A DNA stretch of 64,000 bases from CAZFVY01 sp964522665 (GCA_964522665.1 CAZFVY010000017.1:1-64000), one strand, 5' to 3'. Positions 26,167 through 35,680 are shown, numbered from the stretch's first letter. Numbers and translations are program-made. The notes: generated by a model from the letters alone, not told the origin.

Positions 26167-26844
26167 ATGAAATCACTCTTGAAAGCCGTAACCCGGGCGT
26201 TCCTGGCCTTGCTGCTCTTGGTCGGTCGCCCTCACGCCTTCGCGCAAGGAACGGTATTCTTTTCCAACCTGGACACGAGCGCCGGCGTAAACGCTCCCGT
26301 GTTCGACATCGATGGCCTCACTCGTTTGACCGGCGCTTCATTTTTCGTTCAGCTGCTCGCCGGCCCAAGTCCGACCAGCCTGGCGCCGGCGCCGCCCGTG
26401 GCGAGCGGATTTAATACCGGCTACTGGGGCAGCGCCGGTGACAGTCTGAACCGGATTATTCCGAACGTGGGGCCGAACAGCGTCGCGTACGTCCAAATCC
26501 AGGTATGGTCCACGGCTTTAGGATCAACTTATGATCAGGTGGTCGCCGCCAACGGTCGGCATGGGGTGTCGGCGGTATTCACCGTCGTGACCGGCGGCGA
26601 CACGCAGGGCGGAACCTTGCCCCCGAGTTTCCCGGGCGTTCTCACCGGCTTCCGTGGATTCGAACTGACCGGCAAGGATCCCGCCTCGACCGTTCCCGAG
26701 CCAAGCGCGCCGCTGCTGCTCGGGATGGCGGCCGGCGCCGCCGCGCTGTTCCGGCGCCGAGGCTTCGGCGGCCAAACGCGGGCAGCGGGCGAAAATGAAA
26801 CGCTCACTCACCGGCATTATCTATTCAGCGATAACCTCGGTTGA
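26167..26844 (+). CDS. PEP-CTERM sorted surface protein
   Basis: A 225-residue protein with a signal peptide (AFLALLLLVGRPHAFAQG), one repeat of the type in the upstream gene (GTVFFSNLDTSAGVNAPVFD), and a C-terminal PEP-CTERM signal: VPEPSAPLLLGMAAGAAALF then RRRG. That signal would be handled by an exosortase/archaeosortase-type system, none of which is in this window. ATG 26167 places the signal peptide at the N-terminus; the upstream open frame from 26089 is not needed. A tail of about 25 residues follows the RRRG, which is longer than usual. Confidence 0.82.
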   Translation: MKSLLKAVTRAFLALLLLVGRPHAFAQGTVFFSNLDTSAGVNAPVFDIDGLTRLTGASFFVQLLAGPSPTSLAPAPPVASGFNTGYWGSAGDSLNRIIPNVGPNSVAYVQIQVWSTALGSTYDQVVAANGRHGVSAVFTVVTGGDTQGGTLPPSFPGVLTGFRGFELTGKDPASTVPEPSAPLLLGMAAGAAALFRRRGFGGQTRAAGENETLTHRHYLFSDNLG

Positions 26845-26862
26845 GTTTCCGCGCAACTTCGA

Positions 26863-28107
26863 TTGTCCGTGATCCATCCCGGCAAAATCGCTCTCGGCCA
26901 AGCTTGGCGGCGACGCCTTCGGTTCTTCTCCGCCTTGTTTATCCTTCTACAGTTCGACAACCGCAGCCGCGCCGACGAGTCTGGAATCATCTCACCCGAC
27001 AGCGTCGCCGGCCTGACCTTTAGGGTGGAATCGACCAATGTTATCCTTTCCTGGCCCAGCGACCCGCGCGAGGGCTTTGTGGTCCTGGGGCGCGCGTGCG
27101 CCTCATGCCCGAACGAGTGGGTTGCGCTCACGAATCATCTCAAAGCCGCCGTCGCCACAAATCGCACCGCGTTTGTTGACCAGCGAGGGATGAACCAACC
27201 GGCACGGGAACCCGGCACGCCTTTGGACGCCTTCTATCGCGTTTTGGTAGTACCAGACTTCTGGTTCGATCTGAACGGCGTCGAATTGTCCGGCTCGCCA
27301 AAGTTAGATGGATCTGATTTTCTTCCGTGCTACACTGGAAGCAAGGAAGCCGAGAACGGGCTTTTCTGGCCCGAAATCTTCCTAGGCGTGGACGGGGAAA
27401 TGTCCGACGCCGACGAATCCATCGAAAGCGTCAACTTTGGAACGCTCGCGGCGCCAGACTTTAGGCCTGTGCGTGGCTTCTGGTTGCAGCATGACTCGCT
27501 CAAGAATGGTGAACATACGCTTCAGCTTCGGACAATTCTCCGCCTTTCCAACATTATCGAATCCGACCCCTTGTGCGTGTCCAACGCGCCCGTCCGGATA
27601 CGCGTTTACAACACGATCAGCTTTGTCGGCAATGACCCCACCTACAATTGGAAAGGTATGACCTGCCGCGCGCAAAGCGTCTGGCCGCGCGTCGGCTGGC
27701 GCTGGGATATTTATGATTCCGCGGGTAAACTTGCAATGCGCAAGCTCGGTCGGACGGTCGACGGCAACATCGACTGGTTTTGGGACTTGCGTGATCGGTT
27801 TGGCAAATTGCGCGGCCAGTCCGACGCTGATTCCGAGTTTTCGACCCGATTAGCTGTTTGGAGTTTCGACAGTCGTCCGAAATGCGGTACTCAGCTGGTG
27901 AATCTGGTCGGCCAAGATCAGACGCGGCGGAGTTGGTGGAGTCGCCGGCTGGGATACCATTTCGTGCGTGACCGGGTGAAGGAAGAGCAGGAAATCCAAA
28001 GGCGACTCAATCGGGACCCCGACCCGCGAGCGAAAAGCGTTCACGCGCGCCCATTCGACGCCACTTCGGCCGTGGTCAATGGCTCGCGCCGTTCGCGTTT
28101 ACCGTGA
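26863..28107 (+). CDS. Secreted protein of unknown function
   Basis: A protein of about 414 residues with an N-terminal hydrophobic segment (RFFSALFILLQFDNRSRADE) that may be a signal peptide. A short Ig/fibronectin-like strand region typical of Verrucomicrobiota surface proteins follows (LTFRVESTNVILSWPSDPRE, then WVALTNHL and FYRVLVV). The C-terminal half is of no recognised family and contains WDIYDSAGKLAMRKLGR and a basic tail. The start is TTG 26863 or GTG 26869. It lies 18 bp after the PEP-CTERM gene on the same strand, so co-transcription is likely. Confidence 0.65.
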   Translation: MSVIHPGKIALGQAWRRRLRFFSALFILLQFDNRSRADESGIISPDSVAGLTFRVESTNVILSWPSDPREGFVVLGRACASCPNEWVALTNHLKAAVATNRTAFVDQRGMNQPAREPGTPLDAFYRVLVVPDFWFDLNGVELSGSPKLDGSDFLPCYTGSKEAENGLFWPEIFLGVDGEMSDADESIESVNFGTLAAPDFRPVRGFWLQHDSLKNGEHTLQLRTILRLSNIIESDPLCVSNAPVRIRVYNTISFVGNDPTYNWKGMTCRAQSVWPRVGWRWDIYDSAGKLAMRKLGRTVDGNIDWFWDLRDRFGKLRGQSDADSEFSTRLAVWSFDSRPKCGTQLVNLVGQDQTRRSWWSRRLGYHFVRDRVKEEQEIQRRLNRDPDPRAKSVHARPFDATSAVVNGSRRSRLP

Positions 28108-28197
28108 GAACGAACGCCCGACGTCGGAGCCGCCGGCGCCTGGGCCGCTCACCTCCAATACTATTCAATCACCACGTCGCTCAATCCACGCCACGGC

Positions 28198-29631
28198 CTA
28201 AACCGACGCCGGCTTCAGGCGTTTGCCGGCGACGTGGGTTTTGACGGCGGCGGCTTCGACCGCGGCGGCGACGCGCTTGACGACTTCACGGCTGAAAACG
28301 CTCGGCACGATGTATTCGGGATGCAATTCCTGCGGCGAGATGCAGCCGGCGATGGCGTAGGCGGCGGCCAGCTTCATTTCTTCGTTGATTCGTCGGGCGC
28401 GCACGTTGAGGGCGCCGCGGAAAATTCCGGGAAACGCCAGGACGTTATTGATTTGGTTCGGGTAATCGCTCCGGCCCGTGGCGACGATCCAGGCCACCTT
28501 GGCCGCTTCCTCCGGCATGATTTCGGGCACGGGATTCGCGAGGGCGAAAACAATCGCCTTGCGCGCCATGCGCCGGAGCGACTTGGTCGTCACGACGCCC
28601 GGGCCGGAGACGCCGATGAACACGTGCGCGCCGGTCAACGCGTCCTCCACCTTGCCGGTGACGCCGCGCGGATTCGTGTGGGCGGCGAGCCAGGCCTGGC
28701 TCTCGTTCAAATGGGCGGCGTCGCGTTGGTGCAGAATTCCATGCTTATCGCAGACGATGATGTCCCGCGCGCCCGCGCCGAGCAGGATCTTGGTGATCGC
28801 CGTGCCCGCGGCGCCCGCGCCCACGACGACGATTCGCGATTTGGCGATCTCGCGGCGGGCCAGGCGCGAGGCGTTGAGGAGCGAGGCGAGCACCACGACG
28901 GCCGTGCCATGCTGATCGTCGTGGAAAACCGGGATGTCCAGCCGTTCCTGCAGCGCCTTCTCCACTTCAAAGCAGCGCGGCGCGGAAATATCCTCGAGGT
29001 TGATGCCGCCAAATCCAACGGCCAGATGCGCCACCGTCTCGATGATTTCCGCCGGGTTCTTCGTGCTCAAACAAATCGGGTAGGCGTCGATCCCGGCGAA
29101 TTCCTTGAACAACATCGCCTTGCCTTCCATCACCGGCATCGCCGCCTCGGGTCCGATGTCGCCCAGGCCGAGTACCGCGGTCCCGTCGCTCACCACCGCG
29201 ATCGAGTTGCCCTTGATCGTCAGTTGCCACGCCTTGGAGTGGTCCTGCGCGATCGCCTCGCAGACGCGCGCCACGCCGGGCGTGTAGGCCATCGAAAGCG
29301 TGTCGCGCGTCGTCACCGGCACCTTGTTATGGATCGAGATTTTGCCGCCGAGGTGGAGCAGGAAAACCCGGTCCGAGACGTGGACCACTTTGACTTTCCG
29401 GATCCGCTCGATCGCGGTCACGATCTCGGCGACGTGCTCGCGGTCACGCGCCCGCACGGTGATGTCGCGCGTCATCGATTTCGCCTCGGTGGAAACGATA
29501 TCGACCGCGCCTAAATCGCCGCCGTGGTCGCCGACGGTTTGGGTGATGCGAGCGAACATCCCGATGTGATTCGGGTAGCTTAACCGCATCGTGAAGCTGT
29601 AACTGGCGGAAGGAGGAGGGGAGGATTTCAT
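28198..29631 (-). CDS. NAD(P)-dependent malic enzyme with N-terminal ACT domain
   Basis: The 477-residue enzyme decarboxylates malate to pyruvate. Residues about 10-90 form an ACT regulatory domain (YSFTMRLSYPNHIGMFARIT). The malic core follows: AYTPGVARVCEAIA, VSDGTAVLGLGDIGPEAAMP, MEGKAMLFKEFAGIDAYPIC, DDQHGTA (metal binding) and VVVGAGAAGTAI (nucleotide binding). The short prokaryotic form lacks the phosphotransacetylase extension. An ACT-fused short malic enzyme is probably under amino-acid or other ligand control. It lies 88 bp downstream of the export operon on the same strand. Confidence 0.95.
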   Translation of the reverse strand: MKSSPPPSASYSFTMRLSYPNHIGMFARITQTVGDHGGDLGAVDIVSTEAKSMTRDITVRARDREHVAEIVTAIERIRKVKVVHVSDRVFLLHLGGKISIHNKVPVTTRDTLSMAYTPGVARVCEAIAQDHSKAWQLTIKGNSIAVVSDGTAVLGLGDIGPEAAMPVMEGKAMLFKEFAGIDAYPICLSTKNPAEIIETVAHLAVGFGGINLEDISAPRCFEVEKALQERLDIPVFHDDQHGTAVVVLASLLNASRLARREIAKSRIVVVGAGAAGTAITKILLGAGARDIIVCDKHGILHQRDAAHLNESQAWLAAHTNPRGVTGKVEDALTGAHVFIGVSGPGVVTTKSLRRMARKAIVFALANPVPEIMPEEAAKVAWIVATGRSDYPNQINNVLAFPGIFRGALNVRARRINEEMKLAAAYAIAGCISPQELHPEYIVPSVFSREVVKRVAAAVEAAAVKTHVAGKRLKPASV

Positions 29632-29719
29632 AGGATCGGCAGGTTGCGGGCGGCGTCATTCCGAATCGCCCGGGCGGCGCGCGGGTGACGCGCCGAGCGG
29701 CGGTTCGGAGGGGGCTGGT

Positions 29720-31036
29720 TCATTTTTGGGCGGAAACTTGGAGGGGTCGGACGCGCTGATTGTCGCGGACGCGGTCGCCGGGATAGACGATGACCTGCTC
29801 ACCGGCCGTTAGCCCTTCGAGAACTTGCGTTTCGGTCCCGGAGCTGCGCCCGACCTTGACCGGTTGCAAGCGCGCGCGACCGGCGCGGACCACGTAGGCG
29901 GCCCAGTGATCGCCGCTCTGGCGGAACAACGCGCCCGAAGGCGCCTTGAGGATGTCGGCGCCTTCCCACATGATAATCCGGGCTTCGACGCGGAAAGCGT
30001 CACCCAAGCCGCGGCGCTCGTCGGGCGGGGTCGTAATATCCGCGACCACGTTGACCCGCTGTTCTTCGACGCCGAGCGCCGATACTTTCGTGAACGCCGC
30101 CGGCTCGACCAGGCGGACTCGGGCCTGCAGCGGGACGGCGCCGCCCCATTGTTCGAGTTCAACCTTCGTTCCCGGGCCGATCACGGCGCCGTCGCGCGAA
30201 AGCGTCTCGACGACGACCTCAAGATCGGCGGGATCGCCCACCTCAACCAAGGCCGTGCCCGAGGCGACGACGCGCGAACTTTCCTCGATGACGCGCAAGA
30301 CGCGGCCATCAATCGGCGATTTCACCTCGACCGGCGCGCGACCCGGGACGCCGCTGACAGCCCCACCGGTGAATTCAACCAATTCCGCCTCAGCCTGACG
30401 CAACGCGCTTTGCGCGGCGGCGAGGTCCTTGGCGGCGGCCGTTTCGCGCCACTGAACATTATCCAACTCCTGGGCGGAGATGGTCTTTTGGGCGGCCAGA
30501 CGCAGATTGCGATTGAGTTCACTCTGTGCGAATTTCTCGGCGGCCTGCGCGCGCTCGAGATTGGCCGCGGCGGTGTCGCGCCGGGCCTCGGCCTGCGCGC
30601 GGCTGCGGGCGTCGAGGAGGACGGGAGCGAGCGGATCAATCACCGCGAGCACGGTCACGCCGGCTTTGATTTCCGCGCCGGCCTTGAAGGGAATGCGTTG
30701 CAATTGTCCGGCCACCGGGGCGGAGATCGTGTAGCGCTGTTTGACGCGCGTCTTGCCCTCCTCGTTGACGGTGACGCGCAACGGTCCGATGATCGCGCTC
30801 GCGGTCTCCACCGGAATCGGCTTGGGCCAAAGCCCGGCGACGATCAACGCAATCAAGACCAAGCCGATCGCGTACGGCAGCCAACGGCGCCGGGAGGAGG
30901 CGTGGTTATTGCGCCGGGCCGCGGGCGGCGCCGTGGAGCGCGATCCCGACAAGGGCGGATTGGCCGCGCCCGGGACACGCGTCACGCGATCCTGGGCGGC
31001 GGGCCGGGCGGCCGTCAATTCGTCGGACGTTTTCAT
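29720..31036 (-). CDS. HlyD-family periplasmic adaptor (membrane fusion protein)
   Basis: A 438-residue protein with a cytosolic proline-rich N-terminus, one transmembrane helix (YAIGLVLIALIVAGLWPKPI), a lipoyl half-motif (VNEEGKTRVKQRYTISAPVA), a coiled-coil hairpin (about residues 140-220), and beta-barrel and membrane-proximal domains. It would bridge an inner-membrane transporter to the cell envelope. Its ATG overlaps the TGA of the upstream FtsX-like permease gene by 4 nt (ATGA). With the ATPase gene this forms a MacA/MacB-type three-gene system. Confidence 0.92.
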   Translation of the reverse strand: MKTSDELTAARPAAQDRVTRVPGAANPPLSGSRSTAPPAARRNNHASSRRRWLPYAIGLVLIALIVAGLWPKPIPVETASAIIGPLRVTVNEEGKTRVKQRYTISAPVAGQLQRIPFKAGAEIKAGVTVLAVIDPLAPVLLDARSRAQAEARRDTAAANLERAQAAEKFAQSELNRNLRLAAQKTISAQELDNVQWRETAAAKDLAAAQSALRQAEAELVEFTGGAVSGVPGRAPVEVKSPIDGRVLRVIEESSRVVASGTALVEVGDPADLEVVVETLSRDGAVIGPGTKVELEQWGGAVPLQARVRLVEPAAFTKVSALGVEEQRVNVVADITTPPDERRGLGDAFRVEARIIMWEGADILKAPSGALFRQSGDHWAAYVVRAGRARLQPVKVGRSSGTETQVLEGLTAGEQVIVYPGDRVRDNQRVRPLQVSAQK

Positions 31037-33399
31037 TCAGGGGCTTTCAGGGCGCTCACCAAGTCCAGCTGTTTCAGCCGGCGCAACACTACAACAGAGG
31101 AAATCACCGACGCAACCGTGACGACGAGCGCCGCGAACGCGTAGTTCCTCGAACTCAAGATCAGCGGCAGTCGCACGGTCTCGGTATTCACCGTGCGCAC
31201 GATTCCCGTCGCGAAGCCGGTGCCGAGCAGCAATCCCACGGGAATCGCGAACATCGCGAGGATCGCCAATTCGGTAATCAACACGGCCCCGACCTCCCGC
31301 TGCGAGAAACCGATTACGCGCAACGTGGCCAGCTCGCGCGAACGCTCGGCCAGCGAAATGCGCGCGTTGTTATAGACGACCCCGAACGCCACCACGATCG
31401 CGAACGTCAGGTAGATACTCTGGATCAGGTTGATGCTCGCGGCGGTGGTCTTTCGAAAGTTGTCGCGCAACGTCTCCTTGATCGCCACCCAGCCGACGCG
31501 GGGAATGCCCTTGAGCGCGCGCAGGAACTCGGCGCGGCGCCCTAGGTCAATGGTAAAGCTGGCGCCGGTGATGACGTCCCCCTCGATCAGGAAGCGATTC
31601 AACGCGTGAATCTCCATATACGCGCCGACGCCGGCCATGTCCTCCGCCAACGCGACCAATTGGACCGAGCGAGTGATCTGCTTGCCCTCCAGGACCTCGA
31701 CCAGCAATTGGTCGCCCACCTTGGCCCCGAACACTTCCGCCAGCTTCGAGGAAATGATGATGCCCTCGGACGGCAGCGGCACCTCATGCAGGTCCGCGTC
31801 AATCACCCGGACGTGGACGCCGTGCCCGTCCAGTCCGCGGATGGCCAATTGCCGGCTCCGATTCCCGAAGCGGACCCGCACCGGCGCGTAACGAAACGGC
31901 TCGGCGCGCACGACGCCGGGCAGATGTTGCAGATTATACCCCACTTTCACGCTGTCCGGCTCGACCAGCCCGATGCTCATGTCGTCCCGGGCGACGACGT
32001 CCCATTGCACGTCGAGGATTTGCTTCACGCTGTCCCGGAAGGCGTTCGGCACGATCAAAATCGCCGTTGCCAGCGCCAGCCCGGCGATGGTGAAAATCGC
32101 CTGCATCGGGCGGCGCTCCAGATTCCGCACCGCGATGCGAAACGCGTGCGAAAACAGATGGGCGATGCCGGTGCGCTCGATGAAGGCGGGGCGGAAGTTG
32201 GCGGGCGGCTCCGGGCGCATCGCGTCCGCGGGCGGCAATCGGGCCGCGCGGCGCACGGCGCTGAAGACCCCGACGGTCGCCGAGCCGACCCCGACGAGCG
32301 TGGCCCAAACCAACGCCGTTTTATCAAAATGAAAACTCAAATCAGGGAATCGGAAGAAGAGGTGGTACATGCCCACCAGTTGATGTCCCAGCCCGATGCC
32401 CGCCACCGTGCCCATCGCCAATCCGCCCAGGACCATCACGAAGGCGAATTTGAGGTAATGGAGCACAATATCGCGATTGGCGTAGCCGAAGGCCTTGAGA
32501 ATCGCGATCTGCTCCCGTTGCATCGCCAATAGGCGCGTCAGGACCGAGTTCGTCATGAACGCCGCCACGCTCAGGAACACCACCGGAAAGCCGATCGAAA
32601 GGGTCTGCAACACGCGGATTTCATCCGACACTCGGATATGCGAGGGATGATCGCCCCGGCCGTACGCGCCGCGGCCGCCGTACGCCGCGAACAAACGGTC
32701 CATCCCCGCGATCACCGACCGCTCGGAAGCGCCCGGCGCCAGCTTCGCCGTCAGATAATTGAACGCGCCGTAAAGATCGAACGCCTTGGCCACTTCCTCG
32801 TACGGCATCCAAAAGAAGCCGTAAGTCCGATTGTCCGGCAGCGCGGCGCCCGGCCGCGACTCGAAGATGTATTCGGGCGACAGGACGATGCCGGAGACGC
32901 GGAACTCCTGGCGGCGCCCGTTCAACAGCATCGCCAGACGGTCCCCGGGGTGAATCTCATTGGCCTGCGCGAACGCCTCCCCGACCAAAACCTCGCCGCG
33001 ACCGCCCGGCTGGAGCCAGCGCCCTTCGCGCAGATAGAGGCGGTTCAATTCGGGTTCGCCGACGTCCGGCACGGAGAGGACCATGCCGCTGGCTGGTTCA
33101 TCAAGCGACGGCAGGTCGAGCGTCACCTGCGCTGAAATTCCGGACTGCACGCCGGCCACGCCGGGAATCGCGGCCGCCTGCGCGGCGAGCGAATTCGGCG
33201 CGCGTTTGACGTGCGCGAAAATCTCGGCGAAACGATTGACTTGGTAGTATTCGCTCCGGGCGCCCTCCAGCGAGTTAATCAAGCTGCGCGCCATCGTCAG
33301 CATCGCCAGCCCGCAGGCCATGACCAGCGCGACCGAGACCGCCTGCCCCTTCATGCGGCTCAAGTCCCGTATGACCTTGCGATCCAGGTGCGAGATCAT
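31033..33399 (-). CDS. FtsX-like ABC transporter permease
   Basis: A 788-residue protein with two FtsX modules: an N-terminal transmembrane helix (GQAVSVALVMACGLAMLTMA), an extracytoplasmic MacB-type domain, three helices around 260-360 (PVVFLSVAAFMTNSVLTRLL), a second copy starting near residue 420, and final helices near the C-terminus (GAVLITELAILAMFAIPVGL). This is the 10-TM DevC/YbjZ-like layout. The open frame extends upstream to 33909, but that part is a shadow of the ATPase gene. ATG 33399 shares its first base with the last base of the ATPase stop (TGATG). The substrate is unknown. Confidence 0.92.
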   Translation of the reverse strand: MISHLDRKVIRDLSRMKGQAVSVALVMACGLAMLTMARSLINSLEGARSEYYQVNRFAEIFAHVKRAPNSLAAQAAAIPGVAGVQSGISAQVTLDLPSLDEPASGMVLSVPDVGEPELNRLYLREGRWLQPGGRGEVLVGEAFAQANEIHPGDRLAMLLNGRRQEFRVSGIVLSPEYIFESRPGAALPDNRTYGFFWMPYEEVAKAFDLYGAFNYLTAKLAPGASERSVIAGMDRLFAAYGGRGAYGRGDHPSHIRVSDEIRVLQTLSIGFPVVFLSVAAFMTNSVLTRLLAMQREQIAILKAFGYANRDIVLHYLKFAFVMVLGGLAMGTVAGIGLGHQLVGMYHLFFRFPDLSFHFDKTALVWATLVGVGSATVGVFSAVRRAARLPPADAMRPEPPANFRPAFIERTGIAHLFSHAFRIAVRNLERRPMQAIFTIAGLALATAILIVPNAFRDSVKQILDVQWDVVARDDMSIGLVEPDSVKVGYNLQHLPGVVRAEPFRYAPVRVRFGNRSRQLAIRGLDGHGVHVRVIDADLHEVPLPSEGIIISSKLAEVFGAKVGDQLLVEVLEGKQITRSVQLVALAEDMAGVGAYMEIHALNRFLIEGDVITGASFTIDLGRRAEFLRALKGIPRVGWVAIKETLRDNFRKTTAASINLIQSIYLTFAIVVAFGVVYNNARISLAERSRELATLRVIGFSQREVGAVLITELAILAMFAIPVGLLLGTGFATGIVRTVNTETVRLPLILSSRNYAFAALVVTVASVISSVVVLRRLKQLDLVSALKAPE

Positions 33400-34148
33400 C
33401 ACCACTTCAGGCTGCTGGCCGGCGCGGGTTGGGCGTTGCGCTGGATGCTCTGCACTTTGCCGTCGGAAAAACGGATGACCCGGTCCGCCATCTCGGCCAT
33501 GACGGCGTTGTGCGTGATCACGACCGTCAGCGCGCCCAGTTCGCGGTTCACATGCTGCAACGCTTCCAGGACCACGATGCCCGTGCGCACGTCCAGCGCG
33601 CCGGTCGGCTCGTCGCACAGGAGCACCTCGGGCCGCTTCGCGATCGCGCGCGCGATGGCCACGCGCTGCTGTTCGCCACCCGAAAGCTGCGCCGGAAAGT
33701 GATCGAGCCGCGGGCTGAGATTGACCAACTCCAGCGCGGCTTCGGGTTCCATCGGATCGCGCGCGATCTCGGTGATTAGCGCGACGTTTTCCCGCGCGGT
33801 CAGGCTCGGAATCAAATTGTAAAACTGAAAAATAAACCCGACCGCGTCCCGGCGGTAACGCGTGAGGCCGGTTTCGTCCGCCTGCGTCAAGTCGAGGTCC
33901 CGATACCACAACTCGCCCGACGTCGGCAAATCCAGCCCGCCGAGCTGATTCAACAACGTGGTCTTGCCGCTGCCGGAAGGCCCCAGCAGCACCACCAGTT
34001 CGCCGCTGTAAAGATCAAGATCGACGCCATCAAGCGCCCGCACTTCGGTTGCGCCCGAGCCGTACACTTTGGTCAAGCCGCGCACGCGAAACACCTGCTC
34101 CGCCTCCTCGACCGCGGAATCCGTTTCAAAGTTGGCTGTGGTTGTCAT
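33399..34148 (-). CDS. ABC transporter ATP-binding protein (LolD/MacB type)
   Basis: A 249-residue ATPase with Walker A GPSGSGKTT, Q-loop FIFQFYNLIPSLTA, signature LSGGEQQRVAIARAI, Walker B VLLCDEPTGALD and switch His VVITHN. Sequence type matches MacB/LolD ATPases that power FtsX-like mechanotransmission permeases. It is first of three overlapping genes (ATPase, permease, HlyD adaptor). It is divergent from the NUDIX gene with about 166 bp between the starts. Confidence 0.95.
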   Translation of the reverse strand: MTTTANFETDSAVEEAEQVFRVRGLTKVYGSGATEVRALDGVDLDLYSGELVVLLGPSGSGKTTLLNQLGGLDLPTSGELWYRDLDLTQADETGLTRYRRDAVGFIFQFYNLIPSLTARENVALITEIARDPMEPEAALELVNLSPRLDHFPAQLSGGEQQRVAIARAIAKRPEVLLCDEPTGALDVRTGIVVLEALQHVNRELGALTVVITHNAVMAEMADRVIRFSDGKVQSIQRNAQPAPASSLKW

Positions 34149-34314
34149 TTCGTTTCATCCGCGCAAGCCCGCTGACCGAGCGGGAATTCCCCGCGCGCCA
34201 AGCTTCAGTTCACGTCCCGCGCCGTCGCCGAACCGTCAATTGCAATCGTCTCACATAGGAGATGCGCGCGCAAAGAGAACCGTCGGACCCTTTTCCCCTC
34301 GCTGCCGCTTGCCG

Positions 34315-34851
34315 ATGAAACGCCGGACTGTTTTAGTTGGGCGCGTGGCGCTGCCTTACAAGATCGCGACCTTGCTTTACTGCTTCAACGAGCGGGACGA
34401 AATTCTGTTGCTGGAACGATTGCGCGAACCCAACCGCGGGCTGTGGAGCCCCTGCGGCGGGAAGCTTAAAACCGAGACGGGCGAATCGCCCTATCGCTGC
34501 GCCTGCCGGGAGGCGCAGGAGGAAATCGGCCTCGACCTGCGGCCCGCGGACCTGCGTTTGGCGGGTTTGATTAGCGAGCATGGTTACGAGGGGCAGGCGC
34601 ATTGGCTGATGTTCCTGTTCGAAGTGAAGCGCAAATTGACGCATTTGCCGCCGGCTCACGCGGAGGGAACGTTCCGCTTTTTTCCCGTCGAGGCGCTCGC
34701 CGCGTTGCCGCTGCCGCAAACGGATCGCGAGCAAATCTGGCCTTTATTCTGGCGCCATCGCGGAGGTTTTTTCGCGGCGCATTGCCATTGTCATGCCGAT
34801 GGTCGGTATGAATGGTCAATTGAGGAGGCGGTCGGTCCCGACGAACGGTAA
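34315..34851 (+). CDS. NUDIX hydrolase (8-oxo-dGTP diphosphatase-like)
   Basis: A 178-residue cytosolic hydrolase. The NUDIX box is present as GGKLKTETGESP followed by REAQEEIGL; spacing between the first Gly and Glu is two residues longer than the canonical G-x5-E. YEGQAHWLMFLFEV and FRFFPVEALAALPLP fit the MutT/MTH1-like branch. The usual substrate is a nucleoside triphosphate or similar diphosphate. The ATG at 34315 gives a full domain; longer upstream reading is not needed. The TAA stop lies inside the 6-bp target duplication of a MITE inserted directly after it, so the protein is unchanged by the insertion. Confidence 0.88.
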   Translation: MKRRTVLVGRVALPYKIATLLYCFNERDEILLLERLREPNRGLWSPCGGKLKTETGESPYRCACREAQEEIGLDLRPADLRLAGLISEHGYEGQAHWLMFLFEVKRKLTHLPPAHAEGTFRFFPVEALAALPLPQTDREQIWPLFWRHRGGFFAAHCHCHADGRYEWSIEEAVGPDER

Positions 34852-34852
34852 C

Positions 34853-35013
34853 GCTTAAAACGGCAGTAGGAACGCGCCAGATTGAGTAATGCTTTGGAGC
34901 AGAAACGGTTTGGAAAAAGCGAAGCCATACCCGCAGCGGTCTGGTGAGCTTTTTCCGAAACGTTTATGCCCAAATGATTACGCAAGATGACGGGTTCCTA
35001 CTGCCGTTTTAAG
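34853..35013. mobile_element. 161-bp MITE with 20-bp inverted ends and 6-bp target duplication
   Basis: Perfect 20-bp terminal inverted repeats lie at 34854-34873 (CTTAAAACGGCAGTAGGAAC) and 34994-35013. They are flanked by direct GGTAAC on both sides (34847-34852 and 35014-35019), with one extra G at the left end. The element encodes no transposase. It carries a ribosome-binding-like AGGAACG and a 21-codon TTG-initiated frame (34882-34947) reading LSNALEQKRFGKSEAIPAAV, nearly the N-terminus of the HEAT-repeat protein at 15054. It inserted exactly at the stop codon of the NUDIX gene, regenerating TAA. Confidence 0.85.
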
Positions 35014-35060
35014 GGTAACTCGTCCAGGCGCAGAATCTCCTGCCTACACTCGGAGAGCGT

Positions 35061-35483
35061 TTATTCGCCCAGCAGATGCGCGACGACCCGGCGGCGATGC
35101 GGATGGCGACGGTGTTCCCAGAGGTAAATTCCCTGCCAAGTCCCCAGAGCCAGGGCGCCGTCCATTATCGGGATGCTCAGGTTGACCGCGGTCAACGCCG
35201 TCCGGACATGCGCCGGCATATCGTCGTCGCCTTCCGCGGTGTGGATGAAGAGTTCGTCGCCGTCGGGCGCGAGGCGCGCGAAGAAGGCCTCGAGATCGCG
35301 GCGCACGTCCGGGTCGGCGTTCTCCTGAATCAACAGCGACGCCGAGGTGTGCCGCAAGTGGAGCGTCAACAGCCCGGCCTTGAATCCGCCCTGTCGGACA
35401 AGCGCGGCCACATCCGAGGTGATCTCGTAAAAGCCGCGTCCGCGCGTGGCGACGCTGAGTTCGCGGATGATTTGGGCTAACAT
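35061..35483 (-). CDS. YjbQ/UPF0047 family protein
   Basis: A 140-residue protein of the YjbQ (secondary thiamine-phosphate synthase) family. Diagnostic segments are YEITSDVAALVRQ, LHLRHTSASLLIQENADPDV, ADNx-like DGDELFIHTAEGDDDMPAHV, and the end GTWQGIYLWEHRRHPHRRRV. Family members form compact trimers with a conserved His/Glu pocket; the YjbQ name derives from suppression of thiamine-phosphate synthase loss in E. coli. ATG 35483 gives the usual length. Confidence 0.93.
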   Translation of the reverse strand: MLAQIIRELSVATRGRGFYEITSDVAALVRQGGFKAGLLTLHLRHTSASLLIQENADPDVRRDLEAFFARLAPDGDELFIHTAEGDDDMPAHVRTALTAVNLSIPIMDGALALGTWQGIYLWEHRRHPHRRRVVAHLLGE

Positions 35484-35680
35484 TTGACTGCGACGGCCAA
35501 CGAACCAAGCACGCTCTCCGTCAGTCTGGCGCTATCGGCCCGAACCGTCGTTGCCGCGATTTTTGCCACCACGCGGCGCGCAAGGCGCGGTCCGCCGCCG
35601 CTCCGCTTCGGTACGACCCCAATGCGGACCGCGCCGTAGATCTGCGGGAAGACGTGCTCGGCACTCCTACCACGAATGGC

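Noticed and set aside
31033..33909. A 958-codon frame suggesting an ATPase-permease fusion
   Set aside because: The first 170 codons are the ATPase gene read in the wrong frame; the permease starts at ATG 33399 with a TGATG junction.
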